Positions 55,261-64,000 of a DNA stretch of 64,000 nt are shown here, one piece after another. The position numbers and the translations under genes are program-made. The notes under the pieces were generated by a model that had not been told where the DNA came from, ran no database searches, and was given only the letters and a program-made list of their open reading frames with translations. This DNA is from Pseudobdellovibrionaceae bacterium (GTDB taxonomy: Bacteria; Bdellovibrionota; Bdellovibrionia; Bdellovibrionales; UBA1609): positions 62,001-126,000 of the forward strand of contig JAUVAX010000002.1 in assembly GCA_030591685.1 (NCBI GenBank), written 5' to 3'. How positions within the stretch are numbered: the stretch's first letter is position 1; every line of letters starts with the position of its first letter.

Positions 55261-57387
55261 ATGGCTATTCATATTGACACGCCCATACAATTTTTAAAAG
55301 GAGTTGGCCCAAAGTTAGGGGACGTCCTTCGAAAACGTCAAGTCGAGACGGTGAGTGACTTGTTGGAGTGGTACCCGCGAGGCTACCAAGACCAGAGGGC
55401 CTGTTGCTCAATAAGTAGCCTTGAAGTAGATCAACATGTGTCCTTTCAGGCGCAAGTTTATAGGGTCAACTCTGTGAACATTGGTCGAAGTCGACGACGT
55501 ATGCATGAAATCATTGTTTCCGACTCTACAGGTAAGATCAGTTGTAAATACTTTCGTTCACCTTATAGGGGATACTTTGAAAGGTTCTCGGCGGGGCAAC
55601 AAGTAAGGGTCACGGGGAAAGTCATTGAATACAGGGGTGTAAAGCAATTTCAACACCCTGTTGTTGAGCCCATTGAGGACACCTTACAGGAAGAAAACAA
55701 ACTACTACCATTATACACAGACACTGAAGGGATTAACCCCGGCCGGTTAAGAAAAATAATAGCTCTAGCCATTGAGAGCTTAATTGAAAACCCTGCTCCG
55801 GCAAAGTTAGATGTTCCAGAGAAGTTTCGCCGCCCCGTAGGAGTCCCTGACCCCTTGCCCGATTGGTTAAAGGATAAGTATAACCTATTAACAAAATCAA
55901 AAGCCCTTCAGTTGATCCACCAGCCCCCACCAGAATTAGGTGAAGAGTATTTAAAATTTACATCAAATGCCCAAAAAAGGATTATTTTTGAAGAGTTGTT
56001 TTGGCTTGAGCTACACCTGGCCTTTAAAAGAGCCGGAATAGTTAAAGAAAAGGCCTATCAGCTGCAGCCAAAAATGGAGATGGTTCAAAAAATACTCTCT
56101 ACACTTTCATTTGAACTCACCTCTGCCCAAAAACGCTGTTTACAAGAAACAATAACAGACTTAACTAAACCTCACCCTATGCACAGGCTGCTTCAAGGGG
56201 ATGTAGGTAGTGGTAAAACCATGGTCGCCCTCTTGGCATGTGCTTGTGTCATTGAAAACGGGTATCAAGCCTGTGTAATGGTTCCTACTGAAATTTTAGC
56301 CGAGCAACATTATAAAAATGCAAAAAAATTATTTGCACCCTTTAACATAGACGTTGAATTATTAACCGGCCAAATGAAGGCTTCAGACAAGGCCAAGGTT
56401 TACGAAAAAATAAACACAGGTAAAACCAAGCTTTGTATTGGCACCCATGCGCTGATACAAAAAGAAGTTCAGTTTGAAAAGCTAGGTTTTGTAATTATTG
56501 ATGAGCAACATCGCTTTGGGGTCGACCAAAGGTTGTCACTTCGAAAAAAGGGCATAAGCCCCCATTTTTTGGTAATGACAGCGACCCCTATACCCAGAAC
56601 TTTAGCCATGACCGTTTATGGGGATTTAGACGTGTCAGTCATAGATGAAATGCCAAAAGGTCGGCAGCCCATAGTGACCAGAAAGGTCTTTGATAATAAA
56701 AGATCAAAGGTTATGGGGTTTATGTGTGATCAAGTTAAAAAAGGTCGACAGGCTTACATTGTTTACCCTTTAGTTGAAGAGAGCGAAAAAATAGATTTAA
56801 AAAATGCTGTTGATGAGTTTGAAAATTTAAAATTACAGTACCCACAAATTCGTTTTGGGCTTTTGCACGGTAAAATGAAATCTGCAGAAAAAGAAACCAT
56901 CATGAGGGCCTTTCGTGACGGTGATATCCAAGCTCTCGTGTCGACCACTGTTATTGAAGTGGGGGTGGATGTTGCGAATGCTAATTTAATGATTATCGAA
57001 CATGCGGAGCGCTTTGGGCTCTCACAACTGCACCAATTAAGGGGCCGAGTGGGTCGTGGTGAGCATAAGTCTTATTGTGTTTTAATATTGGGGTATGCTG
57101 TTTCAGAAGAGTCAAAACAAAGAGTCGAAGTCATGGAGCGGACCAATGATGGCTTTAAAGTATCAGAAGCAGATTTAGAAATCCGGGGGCCGGGGCAGTT
57201 TTTAGGAACTAAACAATCGGGCCTTCCTGGGTTTAAAATGGCCAACTTAATTCGTGACTTAAAGGTTTTGCAATTGGCAAGGCAGGCGGCCTTTGAGCTT
57301 GTGTCGTTAGACCCTGAGTTATCAAGAAAAGAGCACCAGCTGATTAGTGAAAACATAAAGTTAAATAAAGATAAGATTGTCGGGTAA
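55261..57387 (+). CDS. recG: ATP-dependent DNA helicase RecG
   Basis: 708 residues. N-terminal wedge/OB region (to about 250), helicase motifs QGDVGSGKTMV, DEQHRFG, TATPIPRTLA and a C-terminal helicase part with EVGVDVANA and QLRGRVGRG. Remodels stalled replication forks and branched DNA. Start ATG 55261; Shine-Dalgarno weak. Adjacent divergent gene is the HD-GYP protein. Confidence 0.96.
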   Translation: MAIHIDTPIQFLKGVGPKLGDVLRKRQVETVSDLLEWYPRGYQDQRACCSISSLEVDQHVSFQAQVYRVNSVNIGRSRRRMHEIIVSDSTGKISCKYFRSPYRGYFERFSAGQQVRVTGKVIEYRGVKQFQHPVVEPIEDTLQEENKLLPLYTDTEGINPGRLRKIIALAIESLIENPAPAKLDVPEKFRRPVGVPDPLPDWLKDKYNLLTKSKALQLIHQPPPELGEEYLKFTSNAQKRIIFEELFWLELHLAFKRAGIVKEKAYQLQPKMEMVQKILSTLSFELTSAQKRCLQETITDLTKPHPMHRLLQGDVGSGKTMVALLACACVIENGYQACVMVPTEILAEQHYKNAKKLFAPFNIDVELLTGQMKASDKAKVYEKINTGKTKLCIGTHALIQKEVQFEKLGFVIIDEQHRFGVDQRLSLRKKGISPHFLVMTATPIPRTLAMTVYGDLDVSVIDEMPKGRQPIVTRKVFDNKRSKVMGFMCDQVKKGRQAYIVYPLVEESEKIDLKNAVDEFENLKLQYPQIRFGLLHGKMKSAEKETIMRAFRDGDIQALVSTTVIEVGVDVANANLMIIEHAERFGLSQLHQLRGRVGRGEHKSYCVLILGYAVSEESKQRVEVMERTNDGFKVSEADLEIRGPGQFLGTKQSGLPGFKMANLIRDLKVLQLARQAAFELVSLDPELSRKEHQLISENIKLNKDKIVG

Positions 57388-57957
57388 AAACACAAGGGCT
57401 GATGGATTGTCATAGAGTACTCTTAAAGGGCCTCGTCGTAAAAAAAAGGCATCAAAAGTTTGTCTTCGAATTAAGTCAAAAATCATTTAAAAAAATAATC
57501 GGTCAATAAGAGGGGACTTTAACTATAATAATAGTTGAAGCTTCTAGTATAAAATTTTAAAGGGCAATTTTAGTGGGTTATAAAAGTAAAATTTAACTCG
57601 AGCTAAAGTGGTTGTTGTGTGGCAAGAATATTTAACGCAGCGATCACAAGGGCAACGTAATTTTTTATGGTACTCATAAGAGCTTTTTTGTAAGTTAATG
57701 TAAGATTTAAGAGGCGCCAGTTTCAGAAAAATGTTTATAATCCAGGTAACTCACTAAATTCACTAATTAATCCCACTAAATGACCAACTGTTGCCCTCTT
57801 TTTTAGGTGCTCAAATTTTATGAGCTGTTTATTCAAGACCCCTTAAAATCCTTTAAATTTAGGTCAGTTAGCCTTTTTGGCCATAGTTGTTTGTAATTTT
57901 TACTGTATAAAAATTACCAACCATGATTCAATACTTCACGAAAGCTATGGAGGGAAT
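57388..57957. other. 570-bp gap between recG and the second subtilase
   Basis: AT-rich DNA with TATAAT-like boxes but no clear promoter pair, no gene or RNA recognised. Confidence 0.5.
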
Positions 57958-60069
57958 ATGAGTCATAATACGTACATAACAAAGATGGTTGTGGTATTAA
58001 CTTTGGTTTTGGGTATCACCCAGGCCCACTCAGGGACAGTACTACATTTTAAAAAAGGGGCATTGAATACGGATTCTCAGGCTTCTTTTTCACAGTTGGC
58101 AACAGGCCAATCTACAGTGCAGCAAAAGACTAATTTTTTTGTTGTACAGTTTAAAAATAAAATCACAGTAGAAAACAAAAAGTTTTTAAGGCGACACGGC
58201 GAAATAATTAACTATGTGCCCGAGGATGCATATTTAATTAAGGCCTCAGTAAATAGCATAAATAAAATAAAGGTCAGTACCGACATTCAGGCGGTTGTGC
58301 CGTTTTTCTCAAGCTTCAGAGTGAGCGATCAATTTGCCTCTTTGAGCGTATTTAATGCGTCAAACAAGGCTCGTGTGGTTATAAAGCTGACGTCTAATAA
58401 AGAGTTAGAGCCTGTATTGTCTCAACTCAAAGGGCACAGTATTGTCGCTTCTCAGGGTAAGACTATTTATCTTGATATTAAACTTCAAGACTTACCGGCC
58501 CTATCTATAATTGAAGGGGTCGAGTGGATTGAGCCTTACTCTCAGCCAAAGCTTATGCATATAGACCTACAAAATGCCACAGGGTTCGAAAATCAAGGCC
58601 AAAAAACCATGGACGATATTACAGGGTTTGAGTCCGGCACAAAAATCATGAACTTTGATACGGCTTGGGCCAGAGGCTATACAGGCTTAAACCAAATTGT
58701 ATCTATGGCGGACACGGGGTTAGATAGTGGTAAAGTCTCAACCTTGCACTCTGACTTTCAAGGAGTTTTATCGGGGCAAGCTTTTGGTATGTTTGCTCGC
58801 GATTGGAGTGACCCTATGGGGCACGGTACGCATGTTGCGGGTTCAGTTATTGGTAATGGTTCGAAGTCTCAGGGCCTTATAAAAGGCGGGGCTTATAACT
58901 CAAGTATGATTGCACAAGGTATGTGGTCTCCAGTTATGGAGAATTTATCTGTACCCCCAGAATTAAGCACCATGTTTCAGGCCGCCTATGATTTAGGGGC
59001 ACGAATACATACCAACTCTTGGGGGAGCCCAAAAAATTTAGGAGTCTATGACGTTTATGCAGGACAGGTTGATGCTTTTATGTGGGAGCATCCTGATATG
59101 TTGATACTTTTTGCTGCTGGCAACAGTGGGCAAGATTTAGATAAGGATGGCCGCATTGATCCGGGCTCTGTAAGCTCACCAGCTACGGCAAAGAACGTAC
59201 TCGCAGTTGGGGCTTCTGAAAATTACTTACTCAGTGGTGGCAACCAAACCCCATTAGGTAAACTAAGACCGGGACCGACTAAGTGGTCTGCTGAACCTAT
59301 TAGTACAGATTTACTTTCAGATAACGCCAATGGAATTGCGGCCTTCTCTTCAAGAGGCCCAGCATTAGATGGCCGTCTTAAGCCAGAAATTGTAGCTCCA
59401 GGTACTAACATAGTTAGCCTTTGCTCTACAGTTGAGGGCTCAAGCCCTTTATGGGGAGGCTTTAACGAAGACTACTGCTACTCTGGTGGGACATCAATGT
59501 CGACACCACTTGTTGCCGGTGCTGCTGCCGTGGTGAGAGAATTCTTAATTTTCAATATGGGTATTGCGGTCCCTTCAGCATCGCTTATTAAAGCTGTTTT
59601 AATGTCTAGTACTGATGATTTGTTCCCTGGTCAATTTGGGTTTAGAAACCAAGGGCAAGAACTATTAGTGCCCGGCCCTAATAACGATCAAGGTTATGGC
59701 CGAGTAAACATGGAAAAGGCCACCCAAAGAGGCAAATTTGTGTCGGTTGTTGATGATGCGGTTTCATTAGAGAAAGACTATGAGTATAATGTGCCAGTAG
59801 GCGGATCCGGGATGTTGAACTTTGTTTTAGTATACACCGACGCGCCTTCGAGCATTTCAGCCTCAAAAGCTCTTGTTAATGACATTGATATGTACATTCA
59901 AGACCCTGACACTGGGGTGACCTATGGGGTCAGTGACCGTGTTAATAATCATGAAAGTGTTATTCTTACAGGTATACAGTCAAGTTACGTTAAGGTCATA
60001 ATTAGAGGTCATAACTTGCCAGTAACAAAAAACGGCAAAGTACCGTTTTCAGTGGTAGTTACACGGTAA
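57958..60069 (+). CDS. Subtilisin-like (S8) secreted protease
   Basis: 703 residues from ATG 57958, which has GGAGGG 6 bp upstream and gives a good signal peptide (MVVVLTLVLGITQAHS). Propeptide to about 200, then the S8 domain: D252 (MADTGLD), H289 (GHGTHVAGS), N389 and S513 (GGTSMSTPL). The C-terminal domain (about 540-703) with FVLVYTDAP and LVNDIDMYIQDP is a beta-domain of the KP-43 protease type. Probably degrades extracellular or prey protein. Terminator follows at 60091. Confidence 0.9.
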   Translation: MSHNTYITKMVVVLTLVLGITQAHSGTVLHFKKGALNTDSQASFSQLATGQSTVQQKTNFFVVQFKNKITVENKKFLRRHGEIINYVPEDAYLIKASVNSINKIKVSTDIQAVVPFFSSFRVSDQFASLSVFNASNKARVVIKLTSNKELEPVLSQLKGHSIVASQGKTIYLDIKLQDLPALSIIEGVEWIEPYSQPKLMHIDLQNATGFENQGQKTMDDITGFESGTKIMNFDTAWARGYTGLNQIVSMADTGLDSGKVSTLHSDFQGVLSGQAFGMFARDWSDPMGHGTHVAGSVIGNGSKSQGLIKGGAYNSSMIAQGMWSPVMENLSVPPELSTMFQAAYDLGARIHTNSWGSPKNLGVYDVYAGQVDAFMWEHPDMLILFAAGNSGQDLDKDGRIDPGSVSSPATAKNVLAVGASENYLLSGGNQTPLGKLRPGPTKWSAEPISTDLLSDNANGIAAFSSRGPALDGRLKPEIVAPGTNIVSLCSTVEGSSPLWGGFNEDYCYSGGTSMSTPLVAGAAAVVREFLIFNMGIAVPSASLIKAVLMSSTDDLFPGQFGFRNQGQELLVPGPNNDQGYGRVNMEKATQRGKFVSVVDDAVSLEKDYEYNVPVGGSGMLNFVLVYTDAPSSISASKALVNDIDMYIQDPDTGVTYGVSDRVNNHESVILTGIQSSYVKVIIRGHNLPVTKNGKVPFSVVVTR

Positions 60070-60090
60070 TTTAATATTTTTTTTCAAAAA

Positions 60091-60119
60091 AAAAGGGTCA
60101 CTAAAAGTGGCCCTTTTTT
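60091..60119 (+). terminator. Terminator after the second subtilase
   Basis: AAAAGGGTCACT (60091-60102) with AGTGGCCCTTTT (60106-60117), followed by a T tract. Confidence 0.85.
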
Positions 60120-60357
60120 GTCACAATTTTAAAAAATTGAAAACAATTTATACTATGAGTTTACCTCTATTGATAAAGGCTTTTTTATGAGCCTTTATTT
60201 ACTTGGCATGGTGGTTTGAGTGCTTTTTTTGTAATGATTACCAGGAGGGGGATTGTCTCCATTTGCATTGATTTAGCGTGTCAAAGGTGCTATAAAGATT
60301 ATAAGTTTATTTAAGTGTAAGTGATTATTGTTTGCATATTTCCGGAGGTCAAAGACG

Positions 60358-60843
60358 ATGGTTGAATTTAAAACAGGTGATAATGCTGTATATCCTGGTT
60401 ACGGTGTTGGTAAGGTCACTGCCGTTGAGACTAAAGAAATAATGGGTACATCTCAAACATTTTATGTCATTAAAATAGAAGAAACAGGTATGAAAGTACT
60501 TGTACCAAAAGATAATAAAAACTCTTCAGGCTTGCGCCATATCATATCCTCAGGTGAAGCTGAGAAGGTGATTAGCATTTTAAAGCAAGATAAAGTTAAA
60601 ATTGACAAGCAAACATGGAACCGTCGCTACAGAGAGTATGTAGAGAAAATCAAAACAGGGTCTATTTACGAAATAGCAGAGGTTTTAAGAGACCTATTTG
60701 TACTTAAAGTAGACAAAGAGCTCAGTTTTGGAGAACGGCAAATGCTTGAAAAAGCAAGAGGCCTACTTTTAAAAGAGCTCACCTTAGCTACAGACACTAT
60801 GAACCTTAAAGAGTCTGAAGTGGGTAGTATTTTAGGCCTTTAA
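60358..60843 (+). CDS. carD: CarD family transcriptional regulator
   Basis: 161 residues from ATG 60358, with GGAGGTC upstream; an earlier ATG at 60328 is unlikely. CarD_CdnL features: VYPGYGVGKV near the start, KVLVPKDN, and a helical C terminus with GERQMLEKARGLLLKEL. CarD binds RNA polymerase beta and stabilises open complexes. Confidence 0.92.
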   Translation: MVEFKTGDNAVYPGYGVGKVTAVETKEIMGTSQTFYVIKIEETGMKVLVPKDNKNSSGLRHIISSGEAEKVISILKQDKVKIDKQTWNRRYREYVEKIKTGSIYEIAEVLRDLFVLKVDKELSFGERQMLEKARGLLLKELTLATDTMNLKESEVGSILGL

Positions 60844-61018
60844 GCCTAGGGATCTTTAAACCAAAGTCTCTTTAAAGCATCACACTAAATTTTAAGCCTC
60901 AAAAATTTAAGCCCCTTCAAGCTTTTTATTTGCTTCGTATTGGTATATGTTGACCCCCCTTAAGAGAATTTATAAAACAAACATTTGAGCCCTGCTCTTG
61001 GGCCTTAAAGGTGAGTCT

Positions 61019-62488
61019 ATGAGTCAGCAAGTTCGAGTACGTTTTGCCCCCAGCCCAACAGGGTTTTTACATGTCGGAGGAGCCAGAACAGCTCTTTATA
61101 ATTATTTATTTGCCAAAAAAAATAACGGAACATTTATAATACGAGTTGAAGACACCGACCTAGAGCGCTCCACTGAAGAATCCTTAAAAATGCAGTTGGC
61201 TGATTTAAAGTGGCTGGGCTTAGACTGGGATGAGGGCATAGACCCTGACACCCTTAAGGACTTTGGCGAGCATGGCCCTTACCGCCAAAGTGAGCGCTTA
61301 GAAATATATAATAAGCACGCTCAAGAGCTTATAAGTAAAGGCAAAGCTTATTACTGTTTTTTAACAGATAAAGAGATAGACGCTCAAAGAGAAGAGCAAA
61401 AATCAAAGGGCCTACCGCTGCAGGTAAATAGCCCTTACAGGGATCAAGAGCTAGCGCAGGCTTTAGAAAAAATTGAATCGGGCGAGAAGCCAGTGATTCG
61501 ATTTAAAACTAACCCCGAAAAAAAGACCTATGTTGTTGATGATTTAATACGTAATCAGGTGAACTTTCCGTCAGATATGGTGGGGGACTTTGTTTTAATG
61601 CGCTCAAACGGTATGCCTGTTTATAACTTTTGCTGTGCGATTGATGATGCTTTAATGAAGATCACACATGTGTTTAGGGCCGAAGAGCACCTTAATAACA
61701 CTCTCAGGCAAATGATGGTCTACGAGGCCCTTGGCTTTGCACTGCCAAAATTTGGTCACCTTTCCATTATTTTAGGTGAAGATAAGCAAAAACTCTCTAA
61801 ACGGCACGGGGCTACAAGTTGCCACGAGTACAAATTAAGAGGTTTTTTACCGGAGGCTTTATTAAATTTTATAGCCCTTTTAGGTTGGAGCCACCCGGAG
61901 GGTAAAGAGATTATTTCAAAAAAAGAACTCTGCGAGACCTTTTCTGAAGAGAGGCTAAACTCAGCCTCTGCGGTGTTTGATGAAACCAAACTCACCTGGG
62001 TCAATGCCATGCACTTAAGAGCATTAAGCGATGATCAACTTTGGGAGCTCATAAAGCCATTACTAAACAACGAGGGCATTAGTTTACCTGAGGACTCTGA
62101 TTGGAGAAAACAGGCCTTTGAATTATTTAAGCCCTATATGGAGACTTTAACAGATGCTATCGAGTTGTTTAGGCCGCTTTCTAAGGGAGAGTTTAAAATT
62201 TTACCCGACTCTAAAGAGGCCCTTTCGTGGGAAAGTACAAAAAGTGTTTTTCAAAAATGGATTGAAATTTTAAACGCTCACCCTACTGAAGCTTTAAGCG
62301 AAGATGATTTTATGTCCGCTCAAAACAAGGTTAAAGTAGATTGTGAAGTGAAGGGTAAAAAGCTTTTCATGCCCATTCGGGTTGCGATTATTGGTAAACC
62401 CCACGGGGCTGAGCTTAAATTATTAGTCCCATTAATGAGCAAAGAAACATTAATTCAAAGAGCAAAAGCAGCACTAGAAAGCATTTAA
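61019..62488 (+). CDS. gltX: Glutamyl-tRNA synthetase
   Basis: 489 residues from ATG 61019, preceded by AAGGTGAGTCT. HIGH-type motif PSPTGFLHVGGART (12-25) and KMSKS-type KLSKRHG. Family VFRAEEHLNNT, GHLSIILGED. Charges tRNA-Glu (and perhaps tRNA-Gln). cysS follows 22 bp downstream. Confidence 0.96.
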   Translation: MSQQVRVRFAPSPTGFLHVGGARTALYNYLFAKKNNGTFIIRVEDTDLERSTEESLKMQLADLKWLGLDWDEGIDPDTLKDFGEHGPYRQSERLEIYNKHAQELISKGKAYYCFLTDKEIDAQREEQKSKGLPLQVNSPYRDQELAQALEKIESGEKPVIRFKTNPEKKTYVVDDLIRNQVNFPSDMVGDFVLMRSNGMPVYNFCCAIDDALMKITHVFRAEEHLNNTLRQMMVYEALGFALPKFGHLSIILGEDKQKLSKRHGATSCHEYKLRGFLPEALLNFIALLGWSHPEGKEIISKKELCETFSEERLNSASAVFDETKLTWVNAMHLRALSDDQLWELIKPLLNNEGISLPEDSDWRKQAFELFKPYMETLTDAIELFRPLSKGEFKILPDSKEALSWESTKSVFQKWIEILNAHPTEALSEDDFMSAQNKVKVDCEVKGKKLFMPIRVAIIGKPHGAELKLLVPLMSKETLIQRAKAALESI

Positions 62489-62510
62489 ATTATTTTTAAG
62501 GATCAGACTC

Positions 62511-63968
62511 ATGGCACTTTATATTTACAATACAATGACTCGAACAAAAGAGCAGTTTAAACCCCTAGTAAAGGGTCAGGTGCGAATGTACGTGTGCGGC
62601 CCTACGGTGTACAACTTATTACATGTGGGTAATTTTAGAGGCGCAGTATTTTATAACTTAGTTAGAAACTGGCTTGAAAAGTGTGGCCATGAGGTGAACT
62701 ACGTATTTAACTTTACAGATGTAGATGATAAAATAATTAACCGAGCCCAAGAAGAGGGCGTGACCGCTCAAGAGATCTCAGAGAAATATATCACTGAATT
62801 TAAAAAAGACTACAAAGCCCTAGGGTTAAGGCCTCATACAAGTAACCCTAAAGTATCAGATAACATGGACGCCATTGTTGATTTTATTAAAGAACTTATC
62901 GAAAAAGAAAAGGCTTACGACGTAGATGGAGATGTTTATTATTCTGTCTCATCCTTTGATGATTATGGTAAATTAAGTAATAAAAAAATAGATGAGTTAG
63001 AGTCGGGACACAGAATAGATGCGGACGATAATAAAAAAGCTCCTGAGGATTTTGCTTTATGGAAAAAGTCAAAACCAGGGGAGCCTGAATGGGATTCTCC
63101 GTGGTCAAAAGGTCGCCCAGGTTGGCACATTGAGTGCTCTGCAATGAGTAGAAAGCTATTAGGGGACTGCATAGATATACATGGTGGGGGTTTAGATTTA
63201 GTGTTCCCGCACCACGAAAACGAGATTGCACAAAGTGAAGGATGCTCAGGGCATACCTCAGTGAAGTACTGGGTGCATCATAATATGATTGAATTTGATA
63301 AACAAAAAATGTCTAAATCTCTTGGTAATATAAAAACTTTGAGAGATTTTTTAAAAGAGTACAATGCTGAAATTTATAAATACTTAATGAGCACCTCTCA
63401 TTATAGAAGTATTATAGATTTCTCTCCAGACCAGGTGGACCGGTCCATACAGTCATTAGCTAAATTTTACTCAGCCCTTAAGCTCGCTAAAGATTGTATG
63501 TCTTTAGATCAGGGTTTGGTGCCGGTGCCAGATAAGTTTCACAAAATTATTGATGAGGCTGATGATAAAATCACCCGTGCACTTAATGATGACTTTAATA
63601 CCCCAGAGCTTTTTGCAGCCCTTTTTGACGTTACAAGAGAGTTTAACAAACGAGTTCGCACCCCAGGGGCTGTGAGCCCTGAAAAATCGGCTATCAGTGA
63701 AGTGTATTATGCCTGGATACGATCACATGGTGAGTTGTTAGCACTTTTTCAAAAATCAGCTGGCGAGTTTTTAATGGAGCTAGATGATATGCTATTAGCC
63801 AAAAAAGGGCACAGGCGTATAGAGGTCGACAAGCTAGTGGATGAACGAACTCAGGCTCGACACAATAAGGACTATGCAAAGTCAGACGAAATCAGGGCAC
63901 AGCTTCAAGCCCTAGGCATTGCGGTTCAGGATACAAAAGACGGCAGTGTGTGGGAAGTGGCGAAGTAG
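62511..63968 (+). CDS. cysS: Cysteinyl-tRNA synthetase
   Basis: 485 residues. HIGH-type CGPTVYNLLHVGN with zinc ligand C29, GWHIECSAMS, HHENEIAQSEG, and KMSKSLGN. Ends TAG at 63966. Probably co-transcribed with gltX. Confidence 0.97.
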   Translation: MALYIYNTMTRTKEQFKPLVKGQVRMYVCGPTVYNLLHVGNFRGAVFYNLVRNWLEKCGHEVNYVFNFTDVDDKIINRAQEEGVTAQEISEKYITEFKKDYKALGLRPHTSNPKVSDNMDAIVDFIKELIEKEKAYDVDGDVYYSVSSFDDYGKLSNKKIDELESGHRIDADDNKKAPEDFALWKKSKPGEPEWDSPWSKGRPGWHIECSAMSRKLLGDCIDIHGGGLDLVFPHHENEIAQSEGCSGHTSVKYWVHHNMIEFDKQKMSKSLGNIKTLRDFLKEYNAEIYKYLMSTSHYRSIIDFSPDQVDRSIQSLAKFYSALKLAKDCMSLDQGLVPVPDKFHKIIDEADDKITRALNDDFNTPELFAALFDVTREFNKRVRTPGAVSPEKSAISEVYYAWIRSHGELLALFQKSAGEFLMELDDMLLAKKGHRRIEVDKLVDERTQARHNKDYAKSDEIRAQLQALGIAVQDTKDGSVWEVAK

Positions 63969-63969
63969 A

Positions 63970-64000
63970 ATGTCTACAGGTTTTTTAAAACTAAGAGAGA
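63970..64000 (+). CDS. Possible start of a following gene (cut by the window end)
   Basis: ATG one base after the cysS stop, reading MSTGFLKLRE in frame to the window end. Too short to name; it may be the start of the next gene or a coincidence. Confidence 0.3.
   Translation, partial: MSTGFLKLRE

Overview
The window looks like chromosomal DNA from a Bdellovibrio-and-like organism (Bdellovibrionota). This is inferred from AT-rich DNA, Gram-negative envelope genes (kdsA, lptF-type permease, mreC/mreD/mrdA/rodA), lipoproteins with an FQNC-type lipobox, families common in that group (CarD, DUF366, DUF4388 and J-domain response regulators) and many type IV pilin-like proteins. No rRNA or species marker is present, so the assignment rests on gene content.

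Layout. 0-7.3 kb: 3' end of a fadE-type acyl-CoA dehydrogenase, rpmE2, dprA, then lptF-like and kdsA on the minus strand, a pseudo-receiver protein facing a receiver/DUF4388/J-domain/TPR regulator, and trxA. 7.4-12 kb: minus-strand cell-shape operon mreC-mreD-mrdA-rodA; mreC probably starts at CTG. 12-18.2 kb: PpiD/SurA-type isomerase, a subtilisin-like protease carrying a membrane segment and a PilZ domain, and a large unknown membrane protein. 18.3-19.4 kb: three small minus-strand genes, two of them like ribosome hibernation factors, closed by a terminator that overlaps the last stop codon. 19.4-24.5 kb: AT-rich spacer with (TAGGT)10, two paralogous pseudopilins with Gln at position 5, a small secreted protein, and a glutamate dehydrogenase-type enzyme with a predicted membrane anchor.

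24.6-35.7 kb looks accessory: methyltransferase, lipoproteins, a triheme cytochrome divergent from a haem/beta-barrel fusion, NnrS, small secreted proteins, a scar with head-to-head 5'-truncated LysR and DUF2608 genes, a MerR regulator and tRNA-Leu(GAG). At least four copies of a roughly 40-bp intergenic repeat are scattered here, each just 3' of a minus-strand gene.

35.8-43 kb is housekeeping: queA, tgt, yajC, secD, secF, recJ. queC follows at 43.7 kb behind a leader with a long-range inverted repeat. 44.6-48.6 kb encodes three pilin-like proteins, the last carrying three Calx-beta domains (candidate adhesive pilus or pseudopilus tip). 48.8-57.4 kb holds DUF366, an Nfu scaffold, an MFS exporter, class I aldolase, a degenerate rhodanese lipoprotein coupled to an outer-membrane protein, an HD-GYP protein and recG. 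58-64 kb holds a second large subtilase, carD, gltX and cysS.

The strongest candidates for something undescribed are the protease-PilZ fusion, the dispersed 40-bp repeat, the haem-barrel/triheme pair, the receiver-J-domain protein and the Calx-beta pseudopilin cluster.
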